64,000 bases of DNA. Origin: Pseudomonas sp. G2-4 (GTDB lineage: Bacteria; Pseudomonadota; Gammaproteobacteria; Pseudomonadales; Pseudomonadaceae). The translations under genes and the position numbers were made by a program. The stretch covers positions 3,782,001-3,846,000 of the forward strand of contig NZ_CP125957.1 of NCBI RefSeq assembly GCF_030064125.1, written 5' to 3'. The first letter of the stretch is position 1; every line of letters begins with the position of its first letter. Below the pieces are notes generated by a model that was given only the letters and a program-made list of their open reading frames with translations, was not told the origin of the DNA and made no database searches. Below are positions 55,218 through 63,474 of the stretch, piece after piece.

Positions 55218-56867
55218 TTAGAATGAGGTTTTCACATAGAGCGAGACGAAGTCGCGGTCGGCCAGCGACTGTCCATAACTGAAATCGCCGTCCTCGCGCA
55301 GCCCGGCTTTGGGCGCGCCGAAGAAATTCACGTAGTTCAGGCCAACGTCCCAACGCTGCAAGTAGGTCGCCTTGACCCCGACGCTCCAGTCACCGGAGTG
55401 GGTGTTGCCGAAGCCCGCCTTGCTGACGGCCGAGGAACGTCCATCGAGTACCACGCCCATGCCAATCGGCACGGTCAGGTCGATCCCGTCCATCACTTGG
55501 AAATACGCCGGCTCCAGCAGCACCCGCAGCGCCGTGGCATCGCGAGTGGTGTTGGAATCCAGGGCCGCGGCGTTCTTGGTCACGCTCAAGGTACGGTTCC
55601 AGGCCAGTTCGGCCAGCGCAGAACCGCCGTCCCAGAAAGCATTGGGCGACAACAGGTAAATCGCCGACAGGTTGGCGTGGGCGGTTTTGCCCCGGGCAAA
55701 CAACTCATTGTCACCGCCATCGACGTCCTGGCCAGGCGCGACCACTTGCAGATTGCTGACCAGCGGTGCGTTCCAGCGCACGGAGGTTTCACCGGCGAAG
55801 TTGAACGGCCCGTACGCGGTGGAGAAGCTGACACCGGCGGTCTTGATGTCTTCGGCGTAGACCTGGCGATAGGAACCCAGGATCGGCAACCCGGTGGCCG
55901 CCGAGGCCGGACCGTCGAGGTAGGCGTAAAGGCCACTCGGGGCTTTGTCGTGGTACTGCGCGGCGTAGAAACCCAGCTCCAGTTCTGTCCCGTCAGGCTT
56001 GTAGCGGATCTGCATACCGCCCTGCCCCGAATTGCGCGCCTTCAAGTCACCGGCATTGACGGTGTCGTTGCCAAACACTTCGCGCAACGGACCGCTGCCG
56101 TAGCCAATGGCATCGACATCGCTCAGGTAGCTGCCGGCGCCGGGGACGTTGGAGCGCTCCCACTCGAACTGATAGTAGGCCCCCACCGACAACTGCGGAT
56201 TGATCTGCAACTGCCCGGAAATCTGATTGACCGGACGCAGGATTTCCTTGAACTGGGTCCCCGGCACGCTGAGCAACTTGACCACATCGCTCGGCCCCTG
56301 GGCGTTGGCGATACCGTTGCCGCCGTAGAACAGGCTTTCACCGTAGATGAGGCTGTGCCGGCCCACGCGCACCACGCCCTGGGAGTCTTCGCCAAGGTCA
56401 CCGCGCAGGAACACAAAGGCGTCGAGAATTTCCGCGTCACGGCCGTGGAGCTTGCGGGTTTCGCTGAGGAAGTGGGGCTGCTCGCTGCTGTCGGTGTCCT
56501 TGTTGTAGATGTCGTCGTACCAGGCCGCGCCGCTCACGCGCAGCCCATAGTTCTTCTGGCTGAGGTCCATTTCGGAGAACAGGTCCAGGCGATTGGAGAC
56601 CAGGCCGCGACTGAAATTCTTATCGCCCTGGCTCTGGATCGAAGGGTACAGACCGTTGGCGGTCGACGCGTTGGTCAGGCGGCTGTCCTGCCCCCGCAGG
56701 CGCCAGGCCTGGCTGTATTTTATGGTGTTGTCCCAACGCAGTTTCCAGTCGGTATCCCCCAGGTCCATTTGCATGGCCTGGACGCTTTCCACCATTGCCC
56801 CTGCGCTGCATAACGCCACAAACAGGGCGCAATGCCTGAAACCTGAGTACTGTTTAACGTTGTCCAT
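55218..56867 (-). CDS. DUF1302 outer-membrane beta-barrel protein
   Basis: 549 residues with a signal peptide (ALFVALCSAGAMVESVQA). The mature chain is made of alternating amphipathic strands (for example LELGFYAAQYHDKAPSGLYA) and ends in an aromatic residue (SLYVKTSF), the usual outer-membrane insertion signal. DUF1302 proteins are predicted outer-membrane channels or substrate carriers; here the gene leads the DUF1329-YCF48-exporter set. A candidate sigma-54 promoter lies 37 bases upstream (56904-56919). Confidence 0.88.
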   Translation of the reverse strand: MDNVKQYSGFRHCALFVALCSAGAMVESVQAMQMDLGDTDWKLRWDNTIKYSQAWRLRGQDSRLTNASTANGLYPSIQSQGDKNFSRGLVSNRLDLFSEMDLSQKNYGLRVSGAAWYDDIYNKDTDSSEQPHFLSETRKLHGRDAEILDAFVFLRGDLGEDSQGVVRVGRHSLIYGESLFYGGNGIANAQGPSDVVKLLSVPGTQFKEILRPVNQISGQLQINPQLSVGAYYQFEWERSNVPGAGSYLSDVDAIGYGSGPLREVFGNDTVNAGDLKARNSGQGGMQIRYKPDGTELELGFYAAQYHDKAPSGLYAYLDGPASAATGLPILGSYRQVYAEDIKTAGVSFSTAYGPFNFAGETSVRWNAPLVSNLQVVAPGQDVDGGDNELFARGKTAHANLSAIYLLSPNAFWDGGSALAELAWNRTLSVTKNAAALDSNTTRDATALRVLLEPAYFQVMDGIDLTVPIGMGVVLDGRSSAVSKAGFGNTHSGDWSVGVKATYLQRWDVGLNYVNFFGAPKAGLREDGDFSYGQSLADRDFVSLYVKTSF

Positions 56868-56903
56868 GGAAGCTCCTCATTATTTTTATTTTCGGCATGG
56901 CTT

Positions 56904-56919
56904 TGCATGCGTGGCGCCA
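56904..56919 (-). promoter_or_regulatory. Candidate sigma-54 (-24/-12) promoter of the DUF1302 gene
   Basis: On the minus strand the sequence TGGCGCCACGCATGCA aligns with TGGCACG-N4-TTGCW, with GG and GC at the right spacing and two mismatches in the -24 box. It lies in the 101-base gap between the dehydrogenase and DUF1302 genes, and would give a 5' leader of about 26 bases. The cluster has its own sigma-54 activator. Confidence 0.4.
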
Positions 56920-56968
56920 GCCAACACGCTTGGGTAGCGGCTTGCGCCGCGGTCTGAAGATCTGTGTT

Positions 56969-57736
56969 TCAGATGTAGGTGGAGGCCAATCCCCCATCGA
57001 CGGGCAGATTGACGCCGTTGATCCAGCGCGACTCATCGGCGCAGAGGAACGCGATCACCGCGGCCACCTCATCGGCATAAGCAGGGCGTTTCATGCGATG
57101 GGCATCGGCCTGGGTCCGGGCCTCGCCGAGCATGCTGACAAAATCGCCAAGGATGGGAGTGAACACCGGCCCCGGCGCCACGCTGTTCATGCGCACGGAG
57201 TGCTCGAGGAACCATGGTTGCGCCTGCTGGTAGTTCCAGACAATCAAGGCTTCCTTGAAATACTGGTAGCAGGTCTCGTCCGGTACCGGGTACTCAGCGA
57301 GCCAGGCTTGCGCGGCGGCGAACCCTTCGATGTGCGCAAGCGCCTTGTGCAACGCCAGGCGCAACGGCCACTCGGCACCCAGGATCGAGGCGACGTTGAC
57401 GATGCTGCCACCCGCGGCGATACGCGGCAGCAGTGCAGTGCTCAGGTGGCGCACACCCAGGTAATTGACCTTGGCCACCAATTGCGGATTCGCGGTGCCC
57501 GGTACCCCGGCAATGTTGCAGAGGCCATCGATTCGCGCCGGCAGTTGCGGCAACAGTTGGTCGATGTTCTCGGCACTGCTCAGGTCACCCTGGACAAAAC
57601 CGTCCAGGGTCATGTGCGGTGCCTTGAGATCCACCCCGATCACCTGGGCGCCATGGCTGCGCAGCACGCTGGCAGTGGCTGCGCCGATCCCCGAGGAAAC
57701 CCCGGTCACCAGCACAATCTTGTTGTCGAGTTTCAT
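56969..57736 (-). CDS. Short-chain dehydrogenase similar to coniferyl-alcohol dehydrogenase CalA
   Basis: 255-residue SDR, the same length as CalA of Pseudomonas sp. HR199, and with matching blocks as I recall them: VLVTGVSSGIGAATASVLRS (NAD site), GLCNIAGVPGTANPQLVA, ILGAEWPLRL, CYQYFKEALIVW (catalytic Tyr-x-x-x-Lys) and the C-terminal SRWINGVNLPVDGGLAST. CalA oxidises coniferyl alcohol to the aldehyde; 3-alpha-hydroxysteroid dehydrogenases of Comamonas are the next best relatives. The frame is open to 57781; GAGGG before ATG 57736 fixes the start. Follows the ALDH gene by 64 bases on the same strand. The true alcohol is not proven. Confidence 0.85.
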   Translation of the reverse strand: MKLDNKIVLVTGVSSGIGAATASVLRSHGAQVIGVDLKAPHMTLDGFVQGDLSSAENIDQLLPQLPARIDGLCNIAGVPGTANPQLVAKVNYLGVRHLSTALLPRIAAGGSIVNVASILGAEWPLRLALHKALAHIEGFAAAQAWLAEYPVPDETCYQYFKEALIVWNYQQAQPWFLEHSVRMNSVAPGPVFTPILGDFVSMLGEARTQADAHRMKRPAYADEVAAVIAFLCADESRWINGVNLPVDGGLASTYI

Positions 57737-57800
57737 GTTGAGCCCTCTTATTTTTATAAACTCATTCCACGGGCCGACCACCCTCGTCGGCCGGTCTGCC

Positions 57801-59276
57801 TCAGAACGGGTAACGCGGCGCGGTATCCTTGACCGTCACCCACTGCCATTGCGTGTATTCGTCCCAGTCGGCCGGGCCACCCACGCTGCCGGCATTGCCT
57901 GAGTTGCCGCGACCGCCGAATGGATTGATGCATTCGTCGGCTACGGTTTGATCGTTGATGTGCAGCAAGCCGCAATTGAGTTGGTCGCCAATCGCCATCG
58001 CGCGCCCGACCGAAGGCGAAACGATGCCTGCAGACAGGCCGTACTCGGTGCGGTTGGCCAACAGGATGGCTTCTTCGTCGTTGGCGAAACTGACCACAGT
58101 GGCGACCGGGCCAAAGATCTCTTCATCGAATGCGCGCATGCCCGGGCGTACGCCTGAGAGCACAGTGGGTGGGTAGAAGAGCTGGTCAAATTCGCCGCCG
58201 GCTTCCAGTGTTGCGCCCGCCTTCACACTCTCCACGACGATTTCATGCACGCGTTGCAGCTGCCGGTTGTTGATCAAAGGCCCCAACACCGCTTCACCAC
58301 GAGCCGCATTGCCGACGGTGATTGCCCGGGCTTTATCGGTCAGCCTCTGGATCAACTCTTGGGCAATCGACTCATGGACCAGGATGCGCCCAGTGGCCAT
58401 GCAGATTTGTCCCTGATGCAACCAGGCGCCCCAGGCGGCATTGCTGGCGGCCAGGTCAAGATCGGCGTCTTCGAGCACAATCAACGAGTTCTTGCCGCCC
58501 AACTCCAGGGCCACTTTCTTCAGGTGACGGCCCGCCAGTTCCGCGACCTTGCGGCCCGCCGCAGTGGAGCCGGTGAAGGCGATCATTCGTACATGCGGGT
58601 CACGACACAGCGCTTCACCCGCCGGTGCACCGCCGGGCAACACCTGCAACAGGCCTTTGGGCAAACCAGCGGCTTCGAATAACCGGGCAATGATGTAACC
58701 ACCACTGACTGGGGTCTGCGGATCGGGCTTGAGCACCACGGCGTTGCCGGCCGCCAGCGCTGGCGCAACCGAACGCAGGGAGAGCACCAGGGGAAAGTTG
58801 AATGGAGAAATCACCCCGACCACGCCGTGGGGCAACCGCCGCGCATATGACAAGCGCCCAGCCTCGCTGGGCAGCACCAGGCCATGGGGTTGCGACAGCA
58901 GGCCGGCCGCCTGATGCAACAAGACAATCGCCTCACGGACCTCATGCTCACCCTTGAACAGGCTGCCGCCACTTTCCCGGGCGATATACAGCGCCAGTTC
59001 GGCAAAGTGTTGCTGGGCCAGTGCCGCCGCCTTGCGAAAGATGCCCGCCCGTTCCCGTGGCCCCAGCGCCGCCCAGGCCGGCTGGGCACGCGCGGCGGTA
59101 AGACTGGCCAAGGCGACATCGGCGGCATCCGCCAGCCCGGTGACGGTCAGCACCTCGCCGGTGGCTGGCTCATACACGCTGTTGGTGCCACCTAGCGGCC
59201 GTATCCAATCGCCGTTGAAGATGCGCTCGTACCACAGCTCGTCCCGCAGAAAATCAGAGGGTTCACTTACCGACAT
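57801..59276 (-). CDS. Aldehyde dehydrogenase similar to benzaldehyde dehydrogenase (XylC)
   Basis: 491-residue NAD(P)-dependent ALDH. Catalytic Cys in GQICMATGR, general-base Glu in ALELGGKN, NAD-binding ISPFNFPLVLSLRSVAPALA and FTGSTAAGRK. It resembles XylC-type benzaldehyde dehydrogenase, sharing blocks such as HQAAGL, LPGGA and HINDQTV. Adjacent to the CalA-like dehydrogenase, so together they could take an aromatic alcohol to its acid via the aldehyde. The unrelated CalB-type coniferaldehyde dehydrogenase is not this family. First gene after the divergent regulator; a candidate sigma-54 promoter is upstream. Confidence 0.88.
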   Translation of the reverse strand: MSVSEPSDFLRDELWYERIFNGDWIRPLGGTNSVYEPATGEVLTVTGLADAADVALASLTAARAQPAWAALGPRERAGIFRKAAALAQQHFAELALYIARESGGSLFKGEHEVREAIVLLHQAAGLLSQPHGLVLPSEAGRLSYARRLPHGVVGVISPFNFPLVLSLRSVAPALAAGNAVVLKPDPQTPVSGGYIIARLFEAAGLPKGLLQVLPGGAPAGEALCRDPHVRMIAFTGSTAAGRKVAELAGRHLKKVALELGGKNSLIVLEDADLDLAASNAAWGAWLHQGQICMATGRILVHESIAQELIQRLTDKARAITVGNAARGEAVLGPLINNRQLQRVHEIVVESVKAGATLEAGGEFDQLFYPPTVLSGVRPGMRAFDEEIFGPVATVVSFANDEEAILLANRTEYGLSAGIVSPSVGRAMAIGDQLNCGLLHINDQTVADECINPFGGRGNSGNAGSVGGPADWDEYTQWQWVTVKDTAPRYPF

Positions 59277-59359
59277 TTCGGCCTCCCGGCTCTTGTGATT
59301 GTTATCGCCCGACGCCGCCTGGCTGAAGCGGTGAGGTCGTGTGCGTTACCAAGCGCTAG

Positions 59360-59375
59360 AGCAAGGGCCATGCCG
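59360..59375 (-). promoter_or_regulatory. Candidate sigma-54 (-24/-12) promoter of the aldehyde-dehydrogenase gene
   Basis: Read on the minus strand, CGGCATGGCCCTTGCT fits TGGCACG-N4-TTGCW, with the invariant GG and GC correctly spaced and an exact TTGCT. Transcription would start near 59349, about 73 bases before the ATG at 59276. The activator of the family that needs such promoters is encoded divergently at 59568. Confidence 0.6.
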
Positions 59376-59444
59376 ACTTGCGGTAAGCCACTGCTTTTTA
59401 GGGGGTGAAGGCTCTGGCCTGAAGGTTCCAGCGCGGCCCACGAC

Positions 59445-59546
59445 GACTGATCGAAAAGCCCGTTGCCTGGCCGACCTGGCGGCACTTGTTCAAATGATAA
59501 AGTTATGCTTAATAACTATTTACCCAGTTGATCATTTCGATCAGTC
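59445..59546. promoter_or_regulatory. Candidate upstream activating sites: 12-bp perfect inverted repeat
   Basis: GACTGATCGAAA at 59445-59456 and its exact complement TTTCGATCAGTC at 59535-59546, with 78 bases between. The right copy also lies in a partial palindrome (GTTGA near 59527, TCAAC near 59545). It is in the gap between the sigma-54 activator and its likely target gene, 70 or more bases upstream of the -24/-12 site, where XylR-type activators bind. Confidence 0.5.
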
Positions 59547-59567
59547 AACTCGCCCAGGGGCATAACA

Positions 59568-61340
59568 ATGAATAATCCCCACTCGCTGTTCCCCAGCCTT
59601 GCGCTCACCGAGGAGCATTTCTCGCCACGGGGGGACAGCACCCAACTGACCGAGGGCAACTCACCGACCCTGGCCGAACTGACCGAATGCCTGTTCTTCT
59701 CCCCTGTCGATGGACGCATCTGGCTCAACGACCAGCGCATGCTGCTCCTGCACAGCTCATCGTTCGGCGCGCTGCGGCGGGAGATCATCGATCGCCAGGG
59801 CCTGGAACAAACCCGGGGCCTGTTTACCCGAACCGGCTACCTGTCCGGCGCACGGGACGCACGCTTGATCCGTGAGCGCTGGCCAGACGCCGATGCCGCG
59901 GCGATTTTCTCTGCCGGCACCCGCCTGCACACCCTCGAAGGCATGACCAAGGTCGAGCCTTTGCACTTTAAGTTCGATGCCGACTCCGGCTTCTACGAAG
60001 GTGAGTTCCTCTGGCATCACTCGTGTGAGGCCGACGAACATATTGCCGCCTACGGGATCGGCCAGGACCCGGTGTGCTGGACCGAACTGGGCTATGCCAT
60101 TGGCTATGTCAGCGGCCTGTTCGGTCGCCTGGTGATCTTCCGGGAAACCGAATGCCGGGGGATGGGTCACGAGGTCTGCAGAGTGGTGGGCAAGACTGCC
60201 GAACAATGGGGCGATGTCGAGCAGGACCTGAGCTACCTCACGGCATCGCCCTCCAGTCTCGCCCCCCGGCAACGCCCGGCGCCAGCGCCCGTTCCACAGG
60301 ACGACGGGGAAATCGGTGGCCTCACGCCCATTGGCGCCAGCGCCGCGTTCAATGCCGCCACCCTCGCCTTGCAACGCGTGGCACCCACGCCGGCGACGGT
60401 GTTGTTCAGCGGGGAGTCCGGGGTCGGCAAAGAGCTGTTTGCCCGCCAGTTGCATCAATGCAGCCCACGGCATGCGGCGCCCTTCGTAGCGCTCAACTGT
60501 GCCGCGATCCCGGACAACCTGATCGAAGCCGAACTCTTCGGCGTCGAGCGCGGCGCCTATACCGGCGCGACGCACTCACGCCCCGGACGCTTCGAGCGGG
60601 CCCACGGCGGTACGCTGTTTCTCGATGAAATCGCCAGCCTCAGCCTGCCGGGACAAGGCAAGCTGCTGCGCGCTCTACAGGAGCGCGAGATCGAACGAGT
60701 CGGTGGGGGCCAGCCGATCAAGGTCAATGTGCGGGTGGTGGCGGCGACCAACGTCGACCTGCGCAAAGCGGTGGCGGCGGGAGACTTTCGCGAGGACCTG
60801 TTCTACCGCCTGAACGTCTTCCCCATCACCCTGCCGCCACTGCGCGAACGCCGCGACGATATTCCGCTGCTGGTCAACGCATTCCTACGCCGCTTCTGCC
60901 AGGACTACGCCCGCAAACCCGCCGGGCTGACCATGCGCGCCCTCAAGGTGTTGCTGCGCTACGATTTCCCCGGCAACGTGCGGGAACTGCAAAACATGGT
61001 GGAACGCGGCTTGATTGCCAGCGAGGATGGCCAGGCCATTGACCTGATCCACCTGTTTCGCAACGAACCAATACCCGAGCAGCTGTACTCCCTGGACGAC
61101 AACGGCAGCCTGGCGGCGCTCGACCAGAAGACCGATGCCCCACAGCCGCGCCCGGCCTTGTTGGAAACCTTGACCCGGCTGGAACAAGGCTTCTCCATTG
61201 ACGGCTTGGAGTCGCGGTTGATCGACGAAGCCTTGCAACAGAGCGAAGGCAACCTGGCGGCGGCGGCACGCTTGCTGGGGTTGAGTCGTGCGCAGTTTGC
61301 GTATCGGTTGAAAAAGTATCAGCAGGCGCAGGCCGAGTAA
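59568..61340 (+). CDS. XylR/DmpR-family sigma-54-dependent activator with V4R sensor
   Basis: 590 residues. N-terminal XylR_N/V4R aromatic-sensing region (about 25-215): [20 protein letters not shown], then [16 protein letters not shown] and [27 protein letters not shown]. Central AAA domain with Walker [18 protein letters not shown] sigma-54 contact (Tyr in place of the usual Phe), Walker [11 protein letters not shown] and arginine finger region. C-terminal Fis-type helix-turn-helix ([25 protein letters not shown]). Family members such as XylR, DmpR and TbuT bind aromatic compounds directly. Divergent from the ALDH gene, which it presumably activates together with the rest of the module. Confidence 0.94.
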   Translation: MNNPHSLFPSLALTEEHFSPRGDSTQLTEGNSPTLAELTECLFFSPVDGRIWLNDQRMLLLHSSSFGALRREIIDRQGLEQTRGLFTRTGYLSGARDARLIRERWPDADAAAIFSAGTRLHTLEGMTKVEPLHFKFDADSGFYEGEFLWHHSCEADEHIAAYGIGQDPVCWTELGYAIGYVSGLFGRLVIFRETECRGMGHEVCRVVGKTAEQWGDVEQDLSYLTASPSSLAPRQRPAPAPVPQDDGEIGGLTPIGASAAFNAATLALQRVAPTPATVLFSGESGVGKELFARQLHQCSPRHAAPFVALNCAAIPDNLIEAELFGVERGAYTGATHSRPGRFERAHGGTLFLDEIASLSLPGQGKLLRALQEREIERVGGGQPIKVNVRVVAATNVDLRKAVAAGDFREDLFYRLNVFPITLPPLRERRDDIPLLVNAFLRRFCQDYARKPAGLTMRALKVLLRYDFPGNVRELQNMVERGLIASEDGQAIDLIHLFRNEPIPEQLYSLDDNGSLAALDQKTDAPQPRPALLETLTRLEQGFSIDGLESRLIDEALQQSEGNLAAAARLLGLSRAQFAYRLKKYQQAQAE

Positions 61341-61405
61341 CCCTCCTGAGGCGCCACCCTCGGGTAGACCATAACGCCGCTCACTTAAGGTTTACCTGGA
61401 TCCCT

Positions 61406-61493
61406 GTGGCGAGGGAGCTTGCTCCCGCTGGGCTGCGCAGCAGCCCTTTTTGTGAGCGCTTCGCACTCAAGCGGGAGCAAGCTCCCTCGCCAC
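61406..61493. repeat. REPIN (type A)
   Basis: Inverted GTGGCGAGGGAGCTTGCTCC units after the sigma-54 activator gene. Confidence 0.9.
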
Positions 61494-61506
61494 AACAGCA
61501 ACCGCC

Positions 61507-61590
61507 TCACACAGGGGAAATTGTCGCAAGCACGCCAATCAAAAGGGTCAACGCCAAGAACCCACCCAAAAAAATCGCCATCTTCGTCAT
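61507..61590 (-). CDS. Very small membrane protein (27 residues), candidate
   Basis: The frame from ATG 61590 to TGA 61507 encodes MTKMAIFLGGFLALTLLIGV followed by LATISPV, one transmembrane helix with a positive N-terminus. AGGA lies six bases before ATG 61590. Similar tiny single-helix proteins occur near regulators in Pseudomonas, but I do not recognise this one. The good ribosome-binding site and clean hydrophobicity argue for a real gene. Confidence 0.5.
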   Translation of the reverse strand: MTKMAIFLGGFLALTLLIGVLATISPV

Positions 61591-61699
61591 GAACATTCCT
61601 GATAGAAAAGTGTGCCGCCCAACAGCCGAACCGCAGCATTATTCTGGGGTGGGGATCGGATGGGTTACAGGGGCAGCTGTCGACGAAAAATGCGGATCA

Positions 61700-61851
61700 G
61701 TACAGAAAGTCAGCGGCTCCACGCCCAACTGGGTTTGAGCGAGGTGACCGTGAAAGTGCGGCGCGGGTCGTTGATGCGCAAGATGCAGGCGGACTCGTTG
61801 GCGGCGCTGGTCAAGATGTCGGAAAAACTCAAGGACACTAGAGGCCTATAG
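61700..61851 (+). pseudogene. Remnant of a LuxR/FixJ-type response regulator
   Basis: About 45 codons read like the C-terminal helix-turn-helix of a response regulator (GLSEVTVKVRRGSLMRKMQA, then DSLAALVKMSEKL), ending at 61851. No receiver domain, start codon with a ribosome-binding site or upstream helix is found in frame. It looks like the tail of a gene whose 5' part was deleted. Confidence 0.65.
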
Positions 61852-61933
61852 ACAAGTGCTCTGTGATCACGGCTATCATGCCGCTCGCCCTGTTCATGGG
61901 CGATGTTGCAGACCACCCCTCAAGGACTCAGGT

Positions 61934-62476
61934 ATGACCTCTCTGCCGTCACGCGCCACCCTCCTCGTCTCCAGTCTCTTGCTCAGCTCGCTGTGCTTTG
62001 CCGAAGGCGAACCAACAGACGGCAGCCTCATCAAGGACTCGACCAAGGCAGCCGTCTCAAGCTTCATTACCGCTGGCAAGAACTTGCTGGGCGGCGTCAG
62101 CGAAGGCGTGCTCGATGGCCGCGAATCGGCCCAGGGCGCCGACGGCGCCGCGATCATTTCTTCCAACGAGCAACTGAAAGACCGCGTCTCCATCGAAGTC
62201 CTGAAGCTGGAGCCCGTTGACGACACCTTCAGCGTCACCCTCGGCTTCAAGAACAGCACCGACACGCAACTGCGCCTGATCAACCTCGGCCAAACAGGCG
62301 CCTTGCTCGCCATCGACCAGGCCGGTTACGCCAACAGGCTGGCAGGGTTTGAAAACCCGGATGAAGTCACCATTCCGCCGAAGACGGCCGTGCGGCAGAA
62401 GTTTGTGTTTGAAGGGTTGAACGAGGCGATCAGTTCGGTGCGGGTTTGGGGGCAGGATTATCGGGTTAAAAAATAG
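61934..62476 (+). CDS. Exported protein of unknown function
   Basis: 180 residues with a Sec signal peptide (ATLLVSSLLLSSLCFA, cut before EGEPTD). The mature chain is hydrophilic then rich in beta strands (ISIEVLKLEPVDDTFSVTLGF-type, VTIPPKTAVRQKFVFEGL). An Ig-like or DUF-type periplasmic fold is plausible. The frame is open from 61856; AAGGA near 61922 and the signal peptide place the start at 61934. No family recognised. Confidence 0.8.
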   Translation: MTSLPSRATLLVSSLLLSSLCFAEGEPTDGSLIKDSTKAAVSSFITAGKNLLGGVSEGVLDGRESAQGADGAAIISSNEQLKDRVSIEVLKLEPVDDTFSVTLGFKNSTDTQLRLINLGQTGALLAIDQAGYANRLAGFENPDEVTIPPKTAVRQKFVFEGLNEAISSVRVWGQDYRVKK

Positions 62477-62485
62477 GGCTGGCGC

Positions 62486-62974
62486 TCACTTAACCAATCG
62501 AGTATCCAGGCCAAACCGCTCCTGCGAGACAAGCCTGAACTGATCCGCCGCCAAATCGCAGCTCACCAGCAGATTCCAGGAATGCTGAGTCACCGCCGAA
62601 GGAATCAGTACAAAGGGATACTGCGCCAGCAGGTCGTCAGCAAACTGCTGCTGATTAGGCGATGGTCGAGCCGGAGCAAGCCAGTTTGGGTTCGGTACGT
62701 CTTCGGCCTGAACCACTTTGATGAGCGCTGGATCCAGCACTTCAAAACATGTCAGTAGGTGAGGCACCCTATCTAATGCGTCGAATCCCAGGTGGGCGGC
62801 GACTTCCAAAATGGCCGTAGACGGGTCAGCCGAAGCATAGATGACCCGCCGCCCAGGCGGATTCCAACGGCCACCGGTTCGTTGCGCCCCAATGCCGCTG
62901 TCCCACGTATCCTTGTAGACCTCGCGGTCAAGGCGCCAAGCGTGCCATCGGCCGTCCCAGGGCAAAGGATTCAT
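62486..62974 (-). CDS. RES-domain toxin (NAD-depleting)
   Basis: 162-residue RES-family protein. Conserved residues that give the family its name and activity are Arg36 (GGRWNPP), Glu57 (AILEVAAHL) and Ser126 (IPSAV), with Tyr46 nearby. Characterised RES toxins degrade NAD+ by phosphorolysis or hydrolysis and stop growth. The start ATG overlaps the antitoxin stop by four bases, so expression is translationally coupled after the antitoxin. Confidence 0.93.
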   Translation of the reverse strand: MNPLPWDGRWHAWRLDREVYKDTWDSGIGAQRTGGRWNPPGRRVIYASADPSTAILEVAAHLGFDALDRVPHLLTCFEVLDPALIKVVQAEDVPNPNWLAPARPSPNQQQFADDLLAQYPFVLIPSAVTQHSWNLLVSCDLAADQFRLVSQERFGLDTRLVK

Positions 62975-63474
62975 TGATAAACTCCGTGTTCAATGCGGGT
63001 CAAGTAATCCTCCACCGCCTGAAAACCCAGCGAGTTGTCGATTAGCTCCAATGGCACGTATCCATCCAGGTACTTGCAGGGTTTTTTCAGCCAGTCCTCA
63101 GCCAACTGCTGGCTGCCAAAGACGTCGATGGCGTGCTCCAGGGTTTGGGCATACTGGAAAGCAATCGTACTCTGATGCTGGTTCAGTCGTATTGGCTTGG
63201 TCTCCTTAGCGAGACGCTGGACGGTTCTGACGGATCTCCCTGTAATGCGCTGAACCAGGTCGCGCTCCATGTACAGAGTGGACGTAGAAAGCATGTCCCT
63301 CACGTCGCTTAGGTAAAAGCCTTCCTGCGCGTACCGGATAATCAGCAGGCGCTCATCACTTTTTCGACCATGTAACAGAACCTCCGTAGGCTTTCTGGTG
63401 ACATCCCTCGTCCCCGCACCTGTTTTCCCCGTGGATTTGACGGCTAGCTTGTCTGCTTGCTTCGCTGCGGACAT
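62971..63474 (-). CDS. Xre/MbcA/ParS-type antitoxin
   Basis: 167 residues. An N-terminal basic stretch, a central DNA-binding region and a C-terminal DUF2384 (toxin-binding) segment: HAIDVFGSQQLAEDWLKKPC, then GYVPLELIDNSLGFQAVEDYL. Partner of the RES toxin encoded directly downstream. The frame is open to 63630; GAGG and Met 63474 (MSAAKQADKLAVKST) mark the start. A 35-bp palindrome lies 16 bases upstream and is the likely autoregulatory operator. Confidence 0.92.
   Translation of the reverse strand: MSAAKQADKLAVKSTGKTGAGTRDVTRKPTEVLLHGRKSDERLLIIRYAQEGFYLSDVRDMLSTSTLYMERDLVQRITGRSVRTVQRLAKETKPIRLNQHQSTIAFQYAQTLEHAIDVFGSQQLAEDWLKKPCKYLDGYVPLELIDNSLGFQAVEDYLTRIEHGVYQ

Noticed and set aside
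57801..59276. Naming the aldehyde dehydrogenase CalB because it is next to a CalA-like gene
   Set aside because: CalB-type coniferaldehyde dehydrogenases belong to a different ALDH subgroup by sequence. This protein is closer to XylC-type benzaldehyde dehydrogenases, so no cal symbol was given.
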